NCBI RefSeq assembly: GCF_040822065.1
Contig: NZ_CP162005.1
Location: 4,774,001-4,838,000, forward strand
DNA from: Pedobacter sp. WC2423
GTDB lineage: Bacteria > Bacteroidota > Bacteroidia > Sphingobacteriales > Sphingobacteriaceae
Length of the DNA stretch: 64,000 bases
Direction: 5' to 3'
Positions 35,758 to 44,040 of this stretch are shown here, one piece after another (positions within the stretch are counted from its first letter, which is position 1; each line of letters starts with the position of its first letter). The notes beneath the pieces are model-generated. The model did not search any database and was not told the DNA's origin. It worked only from the letters and a program-made list of their open reading frames with translations. A program made the translations under genes and the position numbers.

Positions 35758-36234
35758 ATGAAAAAGTTTACAATCTTCTTGAAAATTAGTGCTTATACGC
35801 TGTTATGTACTGTTTTTCTTTCCTTTTCATCCTATAGCCCAACAGAAGAAGAAGCGATATATGTTCAGCAAAAATTAGAAGATCACTACAATAAAGAAGC
35901 TAAAGGAGGGAGTATAAAGAAGTACGAACTACGGATTACTAACAGTGGATTCTGTCGTTATAAATGTTTTTTTAACAATGGAAAGATAGAATATTTCTCT
36001 TTTAACTTTTTAAAATACAAGGATTTGGATTATGCCGGGACAGCACAATCCGGGAGCTTAATTTTACGTACCAAGGGGGACGATGTTATTGTGCAGACTT
36101 ATAATGATACAAAAGGTAATGATATTGATAGCATGGCCACTTTTATGGCCATACCACTTAAGAATATTGAACCAGAGGAGTTGAATCAGCTAATGGAGAA
36201 ATTCCAGCAGATGAGCCGGAAGGTCCGCCAATAG
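35758..36234 (+). CDS. Secreted hypothetical protein
   Basis: A 158 aa protein with an N-terminal hydrophobic signal (ISAYTLLCTVFLSFSSYS) and no lipobox, so probably periplasmic. The mature part has alternating hydrophobic and charged residues around KKYELRITNSGFCRYKCFF and ILRTKGDDVIVQTYND, suggesting a beta-rich fold, with a short helical C-terminus (EELNQLMEKFQQM). No known family motif was recognised. Its last 77 bp overlap the convergent metallo-hydrolase gene. Confidence 0.75.
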   Translation: MKKFTIFLKISAYTLLCTVFLSFSSYSPTEEEAIYVQQKLEDHYNKEAKGGSIKKYELRITNSGFCRYKCFFNNGKIEYFSFNFLKYKDLDYAGTAQSGSLILRTKGDDVIVQTYNDTKGNDIDSMATFMAIPLKNIEPEELNQLMEKFQQMSRKVRQ

Positions 36235-36997
36235 TAAATACCGGAGTTTCCATATCGCGCGAAGCAACAACAATTACCGTATCCTGTGCGTGTTCTTTGA
36301 ACAGATTTTCTACTAAACCTGGATTGTTATTGTCTTTTGATAAATGTGAAAGCAACAGGTGTGTCAGCTTGGCCGGGCGGGATGTTGTGAACAGTTCTAA
36401 GGCTTGTTTGTTGCTCAGGTGACCAAAACCATCACTAATCCTTTTTTTGAGGTAATAGGGATAATTACCATGATGTAAAAGATCTTCATCATAATTCGCT
36501 TCCAGAAAAGCTGCATCACATTGTTTGAAATGCAGGGTAAGCTGTTCGCAGACTACACCAAGATCGGTAAACACGCCAACTTTAATGTCCCCGCACGAAA
36601 CCATGAAGCTATGTGGTTCTGCTGCATCATGAATTTTAGGAAAACAAGTGACCTGCAATGATCCGATCTGGATTACCTGGTGGCTAAAGAATGAATGGAT
36701 TAAATCTTCTGGTAGTTCCAGCTTGCTGTTACCAATTGTTCCGGGAGTGATATAAACCGGAATACGATATTTTTTCGCCATTACAGTTAAACCACGGATG
36801 TGGTCACCATGTTCGTGCGAGATGAAGATAGCTTTCACCTTGCCCATAGATAAACCCAGACGCAGCATCCGTTTTTCGGTTTCCCGGCAGGATATTCCGG
36901 CGTCGATCAGTACGGCCTCCTGTGCATTACCTACGTAATAACAATTGCCATTACTGCCAGAATTTATCGAGGTAATAAAAAGGGGATTACAACCCAT
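36158..36997 (-). CDS. MBL-fold metallo-hydrolase (YycJ/WalJ-like)
   Basis: A metallo-beta-lactamase-fold hydrolase of about 279 aa. The typical YycJ/WalJ opening ITSINSGSNGNCYYVG is followed by VLIDAGISCRETEKRM and the metal site ISHEHGDHIRGL. Later ligands appear around TDLGVVCEQL and LLLSHLSKDNNNP. Firmicute relatives act in cell-wall and DNA maintenance, but the substrate here is unknown. The open frame starts at 37021, but the ATG at 36997 (MGCNPLFITS) was chosen as it fits the family start and overlaps the upstream Fe-S gene by only 11 bp. Its end overlaps the convergent secreted-protein gene by 77 bp. Confidence 0.88.
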   Translation of the reverse strand: MGCNPLFITSINSGSNGNCYYVGNAQEAVLIDAGISCRETEKRMLRLGLSMGKVKAIFISHEHGDHIRGLTVMAKKYRIPVYITPGTIGNSKLELPEDLIHSFFSHQVIQIGSLQVTCFPKIHDAAEPHSFMVSCGDIKVGVFTDLGVVCEQLTLHFKQCDAAFLEANYDEDLLHHGNYPYYLKKRISDGFGHLSNKQALELFTTSRPAKLTHLLLSHLSKDNNNPGLVENLFKEHAQDTVIVVASRDMETPVFTIGGPSGSSAGISPLADSTPLVQYS

Positions 36998-37787
36998 TTG
37001 CTCGTACGGTAATTTCTGCAATATCTAATACCTGGACATTTTGATTCTGATCTTTCATTTTAACACCATCACTAAGCATAGTCATACAGAAAGGACAACC
37101 TGCTGCAATAATACTTGGATTAGTTTCCAATGCTTCTTCTATTCTCTCGATATTGATGTCTTTGTTTCCTTTTTCTGGTTCTTTGAACATCTGCGCACCA
37201 CCTGCACCGCAGCAAAGACCATTAGACTTGCAACGTTTCATTTCCACCAGTTGTGCATCCAGAACCTCTAATGCTTTTCTGGGTGCTTCATATATACCAT
37301 TACCACGGCCTAAATAGCAAGGGTCATGATAAGTGATTTTTTTACCTTTAAAACTTTCGCCTCCTTCAGCTTTCAGCTTGCCCTCGTTGATCAGGTCCTG
37401 AATCAGCTGAGTATGGTGAATAACTTCATAATTACCACCTAAACCCGGATATTCATTTTTGATGGTATTGAAGCAATGCGGACAGCCAGTTACGATTTTT
37501 TTGATATGGTAACCATTCAATACCTCGATATTGGTCATCGCCTGCATCTGGAACAGGAATTCATTTCCAGCACGTTTAGCAGGATCGCCTGTACAGCTTT
37601 CCTCTGTTCCCAATACGGCATATTTAATGCCTACATGGTGAAGGATTTTGCAAATATCCCGGGTTGTTTTTTGTGCGCGTTCATCATAACTACCTGCACA
37701 GCCTACCCAGAATAAAATTTCAGGTTCTTCACCCCTGGCAATCATTTCTGCCATAGTAGGCACTTCTATATTTAGTTTCTCGCTCAT
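36987..37787 (-). CDS. Cysteine-rich CCG-domain Fe-S oxidoreductase subunit (HdrB/GlpC-like)
   Basis: A 266 aa cytoplasmic protein with two cysteine-rich CCG-type domains: VGCAGSYD, then GCPHCFNTIKNEYP, HDPCYLGRGNG, LCCGAGGAQMF and GCPFCMTML. In heterodisulfide-reductase-like complexes such motifs hold a noncubane iron-sulfur cluster. It follows the membrane 4Fe-4S gene by 27 bp and probably forms its catalytic partner. The two recall HdrD/DsrK-like or glycolate/lactate oxidase-associated electron carriers. The electron donor is unknown. Confidence 0.9.
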   Translation of the reverse strand: MSEKLNIEVPTMAEMIARGEEPEILFWVGCAGSYDERAQKTTRDICKILHHVGIKYAVLGTEESCTGDPAKRAGNEFLFQMQAMTNIEVLNGYHIKKIVTGCPHCFNTIKNEYPGLGGNYEVIHHTQLIQDLINEGKLKAEGGESFKGKKITYHDPCYLGRGNGIYEAPRKALEVLDAQLVEMKRCKSNGLCCGAGGAQMFKEPEKGNKDINIERIEEALETNPSIIAAGCPFCMTMLSDGVKMKDQNQNVQVLDIAEITVRANGL

Positions 37788-37814
37788 TATTCAGCTTGAG
37801 TAATAGATTAAAAT

Positions 37815-39110
37815 TTAACTTTCTTTTGCCCAGTTCAAACGATCTGCCGGAGAATATTTCCATGGCGCACCATTGTTTTCAATGTTTCCAAGCATCGCAT
37901 TGATACTTGCAGGAGCCTGAGACTCTTCCATTACCGCATACCTTCTCAGGTCTGTAATAATTGCAAGAGGATCTATATTGATAGGACAAGCCTCTACACA
38001 AGCATTACAGCTTGTACAAGCCCATAATTCTTCTCTGGTGATATAATCGTCAATCAGTGATTTTCCATCTTCAAAACCATTGCCTGTCTGATCAATATTT
38101 TTACCTACTTCTTCCATGCGGTCACGGGTATCCATCATAATTTTACGTGGAGAAAGCAGTTTGCCCGTTATATTGGCAGGACATACCGAAGTACAACGTC
38201 CGCATTCGGTACAGGTATAAGCATTCATCAGATTTATCCATGAGAGATCATTAACGTCTTTTGCACCAAAACGGCCGGCCTCTGCTTCAACAGGAGTGAA
38301 GGATGGATCAAGCATGGCTTTAACCTCATTGGTTACACTTTGCATATTCGTAAATTCACCTTTTGGCTCCAGATTAGAGAAATAAGTATTTGGAAAGGCA
38401 AACAGGATATGGAAATGTTTGGAATAAGGTAAGTAGTTCAGGAAGGCAAAAATACCGATGATGTGAAACCACCAGCAACCTCTTTCTATAGCAATCAGGC
38501 TGCTTTCATTCCCTGGTAATATATTTTGCAGAAACTGACTCACAGGGAAAGCGCCTGCTGTGATATAATGATGTGCACCTAAAGCTTGCAATTTAGCATC
38601 CGCTGCATTCATCAACAGAAATGCAGTCATTAACAAAATTTCTGTAATCAGGATATAATTCGCATCAGATTTTGGCCAGCCTTTCAATTCAGGACTGTTT
38701 AATCTTTTCAGTTTTAAAATATTTCTTCTGATCAGGAAAATAGCACAACCAACCCATACCCCTAAAGCCAGGATCTCAAATGAGCCTATCAAAAAGTTAT
38801 ACAAACTGCCCAGCCCTCCAAACACGCGGTGAGTGCCAAACATTCCATCAATCATAATTTCGAGCACTTCGATATTGATAATCACAAAACCAATGTAGAC
38901 TACAAAATGCAGTGCAGCCGGAATTGGACGTACTACCATCTTGCTTTGCCCAAGGGCAACTCTGATCATGGTCATCAATCTTTTTTGAGGCTGGTCGGTA
39001 CGGTCTGCCGCTTTACCAATTCTGATGTTACGGATGACCTTTTTCAGGTTGAAGCTGAATAAGGCGATAGCCGCTAAGGTGATTGCTATAAATAGAATTT
39101 GTGAAATCAT
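37815..39110 (-). CDS. Membrane-bound 4Fe-4S dicluster oxidoreductase subunit
   Basis: A 431 aa protein with about five membrane segments in the first 250 residues (several His near the membrane faces, suggesting heme b) and a C-terminal ferredoxin-like part. The cluster motifs are CTECGRCTSVCP and CTSCNACVEACPINI. This is the HdrE/HdrC or NarI-fused-ferredoxin layout, which passes electrons between the quinone pool and the CCG subunit encoded downstream. Bacteroidota often carry this two-gene unit with no further subunits. Its physiological partner is unknown. Confidence 0.9.
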   Translation of the reverse strand: MISQILFIAITLAAIALFSFNLKKVIRNIRIGKAADRTDQPQKRLMTMIRVALGQSKMVVRPIPAALHFVVYIGFVIINIEVLEIMIDGMFGTHRVFGGLGSLYNFLIGSFEILALGVWVGCAIFLIRRNILKLKRLNSPELKGWPKSDANYILITEILLMTAFLLMNAADAKLQALGAHHYITAGAFPVSQFLQNILPGNESSLIAIERGCWWFHIIGIFAFLNYLPYSKHFHILFAFPNTYFSNLEPKGEFTNMQSVTNEVKAMLDPSFTPVEAEAGRFGAKDVNDLSWINLMNAYTCTECGRCTSVCPANITGKLLSPRKIMMDTRDRMEEVGKNIDQTGNGFEDGKSLIDDYITREELWACTSCNACVEACPINIDPLAIITDLRRYAVMEESQAPASINAMLGNIENNGAPWKYSPADRLNWAKES

Positions 39111-39245
39111 TATTTGGTTAATCTTTTACAGTCATGCTAAGTTAAAATAATTAGCACAGAAAAAATACTATGCTTGCATAATTATTTCAAATTTAGAGCC
39201 GTTTTAAATAATTCTGAGGCGTTTTTAAATTATTTTCAGAAAAAG

Positions 39246-39276
39246 TTTTGCAATTCGAAAAAAGAAACTACATTTG
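39246..39276 (+). promoter_or_regulatory. Promoter of tRNA-Phe
   Basis: TTTTG at 39246-39250 and TACATTTG at 39269-39276 with an 18-bp spacer fit the phylum consensus. It lies about 46 bp before the tRNA. Confidence 0.7.
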
Positions 39277-39321
39277 CACTCCCAACCGAGGGGAACATGG
39301 TTAAACATGTTGAAATAAGAT

Positions 39322-39394
39322 GGTGCGGTAGCTCAGTCGGTAGAGCAAAGGATTGAAAATCCTTGTGTCGCCGGTTCGATCCCGGCCCACACCA
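39322..39394 (+). tRNA. tRNA-Phe (GAA anticodon)
   Basis: The 73-nt sequence folds as a cloverleaf. The D arm has GCTCAGTCGGTAGAGC, the anticodon stem is AAGGA/TCCTT around the loop TTGAAAA (anticodon GAA), and the T arm is GCCGG/CCGGC with loop TTCGATC. The acceptor stem GGTGCGG/CCACACC has a C-A mismatch at position 5-68. The discriminator is A and the CCA end is not encoded. It has its own promoter and terminator and is the only RNA gene seen in the window. Confidence 0.96.
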
Positions 39395-39402
39395 CTTCTT
39401 CT

Positions 39403-39432
39403 AAAAGCTTCAGAGAAATCTGAAGCTTTTTT
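39403..39432 (+). terminator. Terminator of tRNA-Phe
   Basis: A perfect 12-bp stem (39403-39414 with 39419-39430, loop GAAA) followed by T's, 8 bp after the tRNA. Confidence 0.9.
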
Positions 39433-39458
39433 GCTTTCAAAGGTTTTTTTGTTGATTT

Positions 39459-39475
39459 GATTCTAATTTAGAATC
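39459..39475. repeat. 17-bp palindrome next to tRNA-Phe
   Basis: GATTCTAA-T-TTAGAATC, two perfect 8-bp arms around one base, 27 bp after the tRNA terminator. It overlaps the outer edge of the 15-bp inverted repeat. Confidence 0.6.
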
Positions 39476-39487
39476 AAGTCATAAACT
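39473..39487 (+). repeat. 15-bp inverted repeat, left copy
   Basis: ATCAAGTCATAAACT here and its exact reverse complement at 40379-40393 bound an interval of about 920 bp that holds a degenerate-looking gene and several repeats. Confidence 0.55.
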
Positions 39488-39681
39488 TTTGGAGCAGGCT
39501 CATTTTTTAAGCATAAATTTTGACACGCTAAACGGAAAGTCTTTGCTGTCACGGATGCTCTTATGCCTGTGGAAGTTGCGCTGAAAGCTTTCAATTTGCC
39601 TGGGAATGACTCAGGGGAAACAAGGCCGGGCTGTTCGTAAATAAATTCAAAATAGCTAAATCATAAAGCTATATCGTCCGG

Positions 39682-39725
39682 GTACTGCCCGGGTACTGTC
39701 CGAGTACTGGTCGGGTACTCGTTAG
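39682..39725 (+). repeat. 11-bp tandem repeat, four copies
   Basis: Units start at 39682, 39693, 39704 and 39715, each GTACT plus a GC-rich half (GTACTGCCCGG, GTACTGTCCGA, GTACTGGTCGG, GTACTCGTTAG). A partial copy precedes them. The period is close to one helical turn. Confidence 0.75.
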
Positions 39726-39756
39726 GGTAAGAGCAATGCTAAAGTAACGTGAGAGC

Positions 39757-39806
39757 ATGGCAAGTCCAAGTCAAAACAACTAGTTGAAATGACTTGGACT
39801 TGCCAT
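39757..39806. repeat. 17-bp-arm hairpin with inner palindrome
   Basis: Arms 39757-39773 and 39790-39806 are perfectly complementary. The 16-nt loop holds another palindrome, CAACTAGTTG (39777-39786). There is no T tail, so it looks like a REP- or MITE-type element rather than a terminator. Confidence 0.65.
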
Positions 39807-40013
39807 AGTTCAAGCCCGTTCTCAACCTGGTGTCATCCCGACCACCACTCAGGCACAACCAAACCATAACTAGTTGAAGATGAATGAAATTATAATTTTC
39901 CCTTTGACTAATCCACGGACAATTGCAGACAGCTGCGGACAATTACGGCCATTTTTTACGCATCAGGATAATCTTTAACGCGAATGGCTTACATTGGTGA
40001 AAAGATATTTATT

Positions 40014-40226
40014 ATGGGAAGTTTAACGGGTAAATTTTCAAAGGGAATCCTGGGCGATTTCATTTTTAAAGCAGCAGTTTGGCGTACAGGTTGTTTCAAA
40101 AGTTCTGTACCGGGCAAAAGGAAACAAACAATGGAAGCCCAAAGGCATCAGAGCACTTTCGTCAAAGTAGCCAGCCTGGAAAAATCAGGATCTTTCCTCC
40201 CGCTAAGAATTCCGCTGAAGCGTTGA
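40014..40226 (+). pseudogene. Short open frame, possible remnant of a multicopy Sphingobacteriaceae protein family
   Basis: An open frame of 70 codons from 40014 (80 from an ATG at 39984). It reads MGSLTGKFSKGILGDFIFK and then RKQTMEAQRHQSTF. This faintly recalls the opening of short basic proteins found in many copies in Pedobacter-like genomes, which begin with a GK...GxxG-F/V-FK pattern and continue to about 150-200 residues. Here the frame stops at 80, so it would be a truncated copy. Resemblance is from memory only; a chance open frame is possible. Confidence 0.3.
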
Positions 40227-40378
40227 CCGATCTCTTATCAAAGTAATCAGGAGCGTTTAATAAGGATAAACTGAACTATAAAATCAGGAAGTAATCAGCT
40301 GATTAAAGAATCGTAACCAGCTGCTTTGAACTCAGAAAATATCAAACCCAAAACTTGAAATTTAATCCCTGATCCACG

Positions 40379-40393
40379 AGTTTATGACTTGAT
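40379..40393 (-). repeat. 15-bp inverted repeat, right copy
   Basis: AGTTTATGACTTGAT, the exact reverse complement of 39473-39487. Confidence 0.55.
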
Positions 40394-40557
40394 CCATAAT
40401 TTTTTTATCGTAAAATAGTCAGATTGATACGTTTTAGTAAACATATTCAAATTACGAATTTCAAAAGCACAGTAAAATTCGTTTATAAAAATTTTTTATA
40501 ACTAATTATCTATTTGTTGTTAATCAAGTGTGTAAACACTTGCCTGAAATGCTTTTT

Positions 40558-40585
40558 ATACTATCTTAGAGTTTTAAGACAGTAT
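40558..40585. promoter_or_regulatory. Inverted repeat abutting the LytTR gene start
   Basis: ATACTATCTT and AAGACAGTAT pair over 10 positions with one mismatch, ending one base before the ATG. It may be an operator for autoregulation or an RNA hairpin that hides the ribosome site. Confidence 0.4.
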
Positions 40586-40586
40586 A

Positions 40587-41330
40587 ATGTATAAGTGTGT
40601 AATTATTGATGATGAGCCTCATGCTGTAGAGGGCTTAAAGAATTATCTTATAAAGATTCCGGAATTGCAATTAATTGCGAGTTATACTGATCCTATACAT
40701 GCATTACAAGAAATTGCCAGGGGCGGTCCAATTGATTTGCTATTGCTTGATATTGACATGCCGGAAATATCAGGAATAGATCTCGCCAGATTAATCAGAG
40801 CAAAAACTGATAAATTACTGATAACCACTGCGCACATTCAATATGGATATGAAGCTTTTGAGGTCCAGGCTGATGGCTATTTGTTAAAGCCTTATTCCTT
40901 CGCTAAATTTTTAACTGCAATCCATAAATTATTTCCTCCTTCAATCCCAGATTCAGATTTTGCCAGAATTTCTTCTGATCAGGACTTTTTTTTTATAAAA
41001 AGTAAAGACGACGATTTGAAACTGGTTAAGATCCGCTATGATGATATCGTGATGATTGAAAGTAAACTTAACTATGTGATGGTCTATACAGTTGACAGAA
41101 GTATTCTTACTTATATCTCTTTAATGGAGATTTCAAACAGGCTGACTAAAGCAAGAGGTTTTGAACAGTTTCACAGAAGCTTTATTCTTAACAATAGACA
41201 CATCGAATATATTGACGGAAATACAATTACATTAAATAATGGAAGAAAGATTACAGTAGGTGATCATTACAAAAAGGATTTCAATGTATTTGTAAATCAA
41301 AATCTACTGAAAGCAAAACGCAAATTGTAA
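40587..41330 (+). CDS. LytTR-family response regulator (orphan)
   Basis: A 247 aa two-domain regulator. The receiver (about 1-118) has the acidic pair Asp8/Asp9, the phosphoacceptor Asp55 in LLLLDIDMPE, and Lys101 in LLKPYSF. The LytTR DNA-binding domain (about 140-240) shows DDIVMIESKLNYVMVYT and the late GFEQFHRSFILN. LytTR regulators normally pair with a LytS/YehU-type kinase; no kinase gene is adjacent, so the partner must lie elsewhere. It is followed by an outer-membrane receptor gene and the RiPP operon, and may control them. Confidence 0.93.
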   Translation: MYKCVIIDDEPHAVEGLKNYLIKIPELQLIASYTDPIHALQEIARGGPIDLLLLDIDMPEISGIDLARLIRAKTDKLLITTAHIQYGYEAFEVQADGYLLKPYSFAKFLTAIHKLFPPSIPDSDFARISSDQDFFFIKSKDDDLKLVKIRYDDIVMIESKLNYVMVYTVDRSILTYISLMEISNRLTKARGFEQFHRSFILNNRHIEYIDGNTITLNNGRKITVGDHYKKDFNVFVNQNLLKAKRKL

Positions 41331-41491
41331 TCACTGCTCAGAATATTTTTATCCTGAAAATCTGCCTTTCTATAGCGTATTAATCCCTGTTCATCCAAAA
41401 TATTTCCAATTTCTGTTTTATCGAATTAGTTTAATAAAAACTAACCGGATGAAATTAATGAAGTTAAAGGAAAATGGCTTTGGTGCCCTGA

Positions 41492-41499
41492 TACATTTG
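41492..41499 (+). promoter_or_regulatory. Putative -7 element of the outer-membrane receptor gene
   Basis: TACATTTG fits TAnnTTTG, 51 bp before the start. No -33 at standard spacing. Confidence 0.3.
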
Positions 41500-41550
41500 T
41501 ATACAATCGGGTTATGTATCTCAATATCTAATATATAAGCTATTAATTTC

Positions 41551-43980
41551 ATGAAATCTACTGCTGTTAATATGATTAAAATCGCTCAGACTATATTCCT
41601 TGTTTTTTGTTCTTTTGCAGTTTTTGCACAGGTATCAATCAAGGGCAGGGTGACAGATGATAAAAGAAAACCCTTAGAATTAGTGGTAGTCAGCCTTCAG
41701 CTGGGATCTGCTGTTATCGGCAATTCAATTACTGATAGTCTTGGGCATTATCAATTTAAAAACATTAACAAAGGAAGCTATAAGTTCCTGTTTAAGTACG
41801 TCGCTTATAAAGACACAGTAATATCGGCCAATATCAATGCTGATACATTGATTAGTGTGCAATATCAGAACATACAGAATTTAAAAGAAGTAACAGTAAG
41901 AGCTAAAAAGCCAATTTTTGAAAGACAGATTGATCGTCTTCGATTTAATGTTGCCGAAACAGATCTTATTTTTGGGAATAATATCTGGGATGTTATAGAA
42001 AAAACTCCTCTGGTAAACGTTTCATCTGACGGTACAATTCAAATTAGCGGTACCTCTGGCGCAATCGTATACATCAATAATAAACGGAAGGTACTTACAG
42101 GAAATGCCTTAAAAAATTACCTGAGCAGTATTCCATCAGATAACCTGCTGGCAATTGAAGTCATTACAACACCCCCGAGCAAATACGATGCGGAAGGTGG
42201 TGCCGGAATTATCAATATCCTTACCAAAAAAAATAAAGAAGAAGGGCTTCTCGGAAACGCAGTATTAAGTACCAGACAAACTGCAGTTAACTCTGAAGCA
42301 GGAAGTGTTTATCTGAATAATCGAAAAGGAAAATGGAATATATTCACTGATTTGTACATGAGTAACAGGAGCAGGAAACCTAAACTTAAAAAGGATATTG
42401 ATTACCCCGCAGGTTCTTCCGATAATTTAATACATAGAAGTGTTAATTCTTTAAATGATTTTCAGGATTTGTCTCCTGGGGGTGACTTGGGAATAGACCA
42501 TCAGATTAATGCTAACAATGTTGTAGGGCTTTTATTTGATTATGCAGGGAGCTGGCATCAAGAGACACGTGATGCTTTCAGACGTGATTATTTTAGCAAT
42601 GTTGACTCACTTAGTCTTACTAATAACAAGGATAAATTAAATTCGCAAACTTATTCCCTTAACTTAAATTATCAGGGTAAACTAGATTCTTCAGGGAAAC
42701 AGATCAGCATTGATTTTGATGCCCTGGAATATAGATCAAAAAACAATTCAATAAGTAAAACTGACGCACTGGATCTGTTAACGAATCAATCCTTATATAT
42801 TCAGGATTGGTTTAGAAGTTCATCACCTCAAAACATCAGTAATCAGTCTCTTAAAGTTGATTTTGAATGGCCTGCCAATAAGAATACTTCCTTTGATTTT
42901 GGTGCAAAAACATCCTTCTCAAAAATCAACAATAATTTGCTTTTTGAGGATAGAGTTGCTGAAGATGTTTGGGTAAAAGACCCTAAAACAAGTAATCTGT
43001 TCAAATATAATGAAAACATAAATGCACTTTATGCTATTCTGAATCGTACTGTAAACACAAAGTGGTCTTATCAGCTGGGGTTAAGGGTTGAAAATACGAT
43101 TGCAAAAGGCTGGCTTGAAAGTGTAAAGGCAGTAGATAGAAATTACACTAATTTTTTCCCAACGGCCTTTTTAAAATATACTACAGCAAAAGAAAAGACA
43201 TTTGTTCTGGCTTTATCCAGTAGAATAACCAGGCCTGGTTTTTGGGATGTTAATCCATTCAGAACTTATACAACTGACCAGACTTACTTTGAAGGAAATC
43301 CCTTTTTATTACCATCGAAGTATTACAGGCAGGAGCTAAGCCATACTTTCAGCAATAAAACAGGTACTTATTCAATTCAGTTTGCTGCCAGTCAGCTGCT
43401 GGATGAATTTTATGCACTTCCATATAATCCTTCAGAAAATGTGATTGCCAATAAGAAAGTGAACTATGGCAACAAGTATGCTTTTTCAAATACAATAACC
43501 TATTACAGTCAGCTGTTTCCATGGTGGAAATTAACAGCAACAACATTAACAGGATATGTAGTGTCAAAAGGATCTTATGCTGGTGATGTAACTATCGATA
43601 ACAGATCTTTTCTTTTTAGTATTTCGACAAATCAAACATTTACTATATCAAAGAAAAGAGGACTTAGCTGTACTGTAATTGCTAACAATACACTTCCTGT
43701 GACCATTGTAAATACGGAAATAGGAAACAGGCTGGAAACTGAAGTCAGATTGAGAAAATCAATAGGTTCCTGGAACATTACCTTATCGGGACAGGATTTT
43801 TTTAAGAGCAATCAGGACAGGTATAAAGTCAAGCTGAATGAGCTCATCATTAGGGATCGAAACTATTATGATACCCGGAGTGTGGCACTTTCAGTGAGCT
43901 TTAGTTTTGGGAAATCAACTGTGAAAGATAAAAGAGACCGGGATCCGGGGTATGAGGATGTCAAGCAAAGAACAATGTAA
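41551..43980 (+). CDS. Outer-membrane beta-barrel protein of the TonB-receptor-like family (OMP_b-brl_3 type)
   Basis: An 809 aa outer-membrane protein. After the signal peptide (ending VFAQ) comes a carboxypeptidase-D regulatory-like domain (about 28-110, GRVTDDKRKPLELVVVSL). A plug-like part follows (DVIEKTPLVNVSSDGTIQIS; LAIEVITTPPSKYDAEGGAG) and then a long barrel with SFSFGKS near the end. This group lacks the SusC signature and is often single-copy with a regulator. It lies 115 bp upstream of the RiPP precursor in the same direction. It could serve as export pore, immunity or receptor for the peptide, but that is only from position. Confidence 0.88.
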   Translation: MKSTAVNMIKIAQTIFLVFCSFAVFAQVSIKGRVTDDKRKPLELVVVSLQLGSAVIGNSITDSLGHYQFKNINKGSYKFLFKYVAYKDTVISANINADTLISVQYQNIQNLKEVTVRAKKPIFERQIDRLRFNVAETDLIFGNNIWDVIEKTPLVNVSSDGTIQISGTSGAIVYINNKRKVLTGNALKNYLSSIPSDNLLAIEVITTPPSKYDAEGGAGIINILTKKNKEEGLLGNAVLSTRQTAVNSEAGSVYLNNRKGKWNIFTDLYMSNRSRKPKLKKDIDYPAGSSDNLIHRSVNSLNDFQDLSPGGDLGIDHQINANNVVGLLFDYAGSWHQETRDAFRRDYFSNVDSLSLTNNKDKLNSQTYSLNLNYQGKLDSSGKQISIDFDALEYRSKNNSISKTDALDLLTNQSLYIQDWFRSSSPQNISNQSLKVDFEWPANKNTSFDFGAKTSFSKINNNLLFEDRVAEDVWVKDPKTSNLFKYNENINALYAILNRTVNTKWSYQLGLRVENTIAKGWLESVKAVDRNYTNFFPTAFLKYTTAKEKTFVLALSSRITRPGFWDVNPFRTYTTDQTYFEGNPFLLPSKYYRQELSHTFSNKTGTYSIQFAASQLLDEFYALPYNPSENVIANKKVNYGNKYAFSNTITYYSQLFPWWKLTATTLTGYVVSKGSYAGDVTIDNRSFLFSISTNQTFTISKKRGLSCTVIANNTLPVTIVNTEIGNRLETEVRLRKSIGSWNITLSGQDFFKSNQDRYKVKLNELIIRDRNYYDTRSVALSVSFSFGKSTVKDKRDRDPGYEDVKQRTM

Positions 43981-44040
43981 TTGAGTTAGTTAAATAAAAT
44001 CTATTCTCTTGTTTCATTTCAATAAATATATAAGTGAAAG

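Larger units (their letters stand above)
39433..40013. other. Gene-poor stretch after tRNA-Phe
   Basis: No coding frame is supported here. It holds a palindrome, the left end of a 15-bp inverted repeat, an 11-bp tandem repeat and a 50-bp hairpin, described separately. The 67-codon minus-strand frame at 39739-39942 has no recognisable features and crosses the hairpin. Confidence 0.6.
40227..40586. other. Non-coding stretch before the LytTR regulator
   Basis: No open frame is supported. It is AT-rich, contains the right copy of the 15-bp inverted repeat and the inverted repeat abutting the regulator start, and must hold the regulator's promoter, which could not be located with confidence. Confidence 0.55.

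Noticed and set aside
39739-39942. 67-codon minus-strand open frame
   Set aside because: It runs through the 50-bp hairpin element, has no recognisable features and no plausible neighbours.
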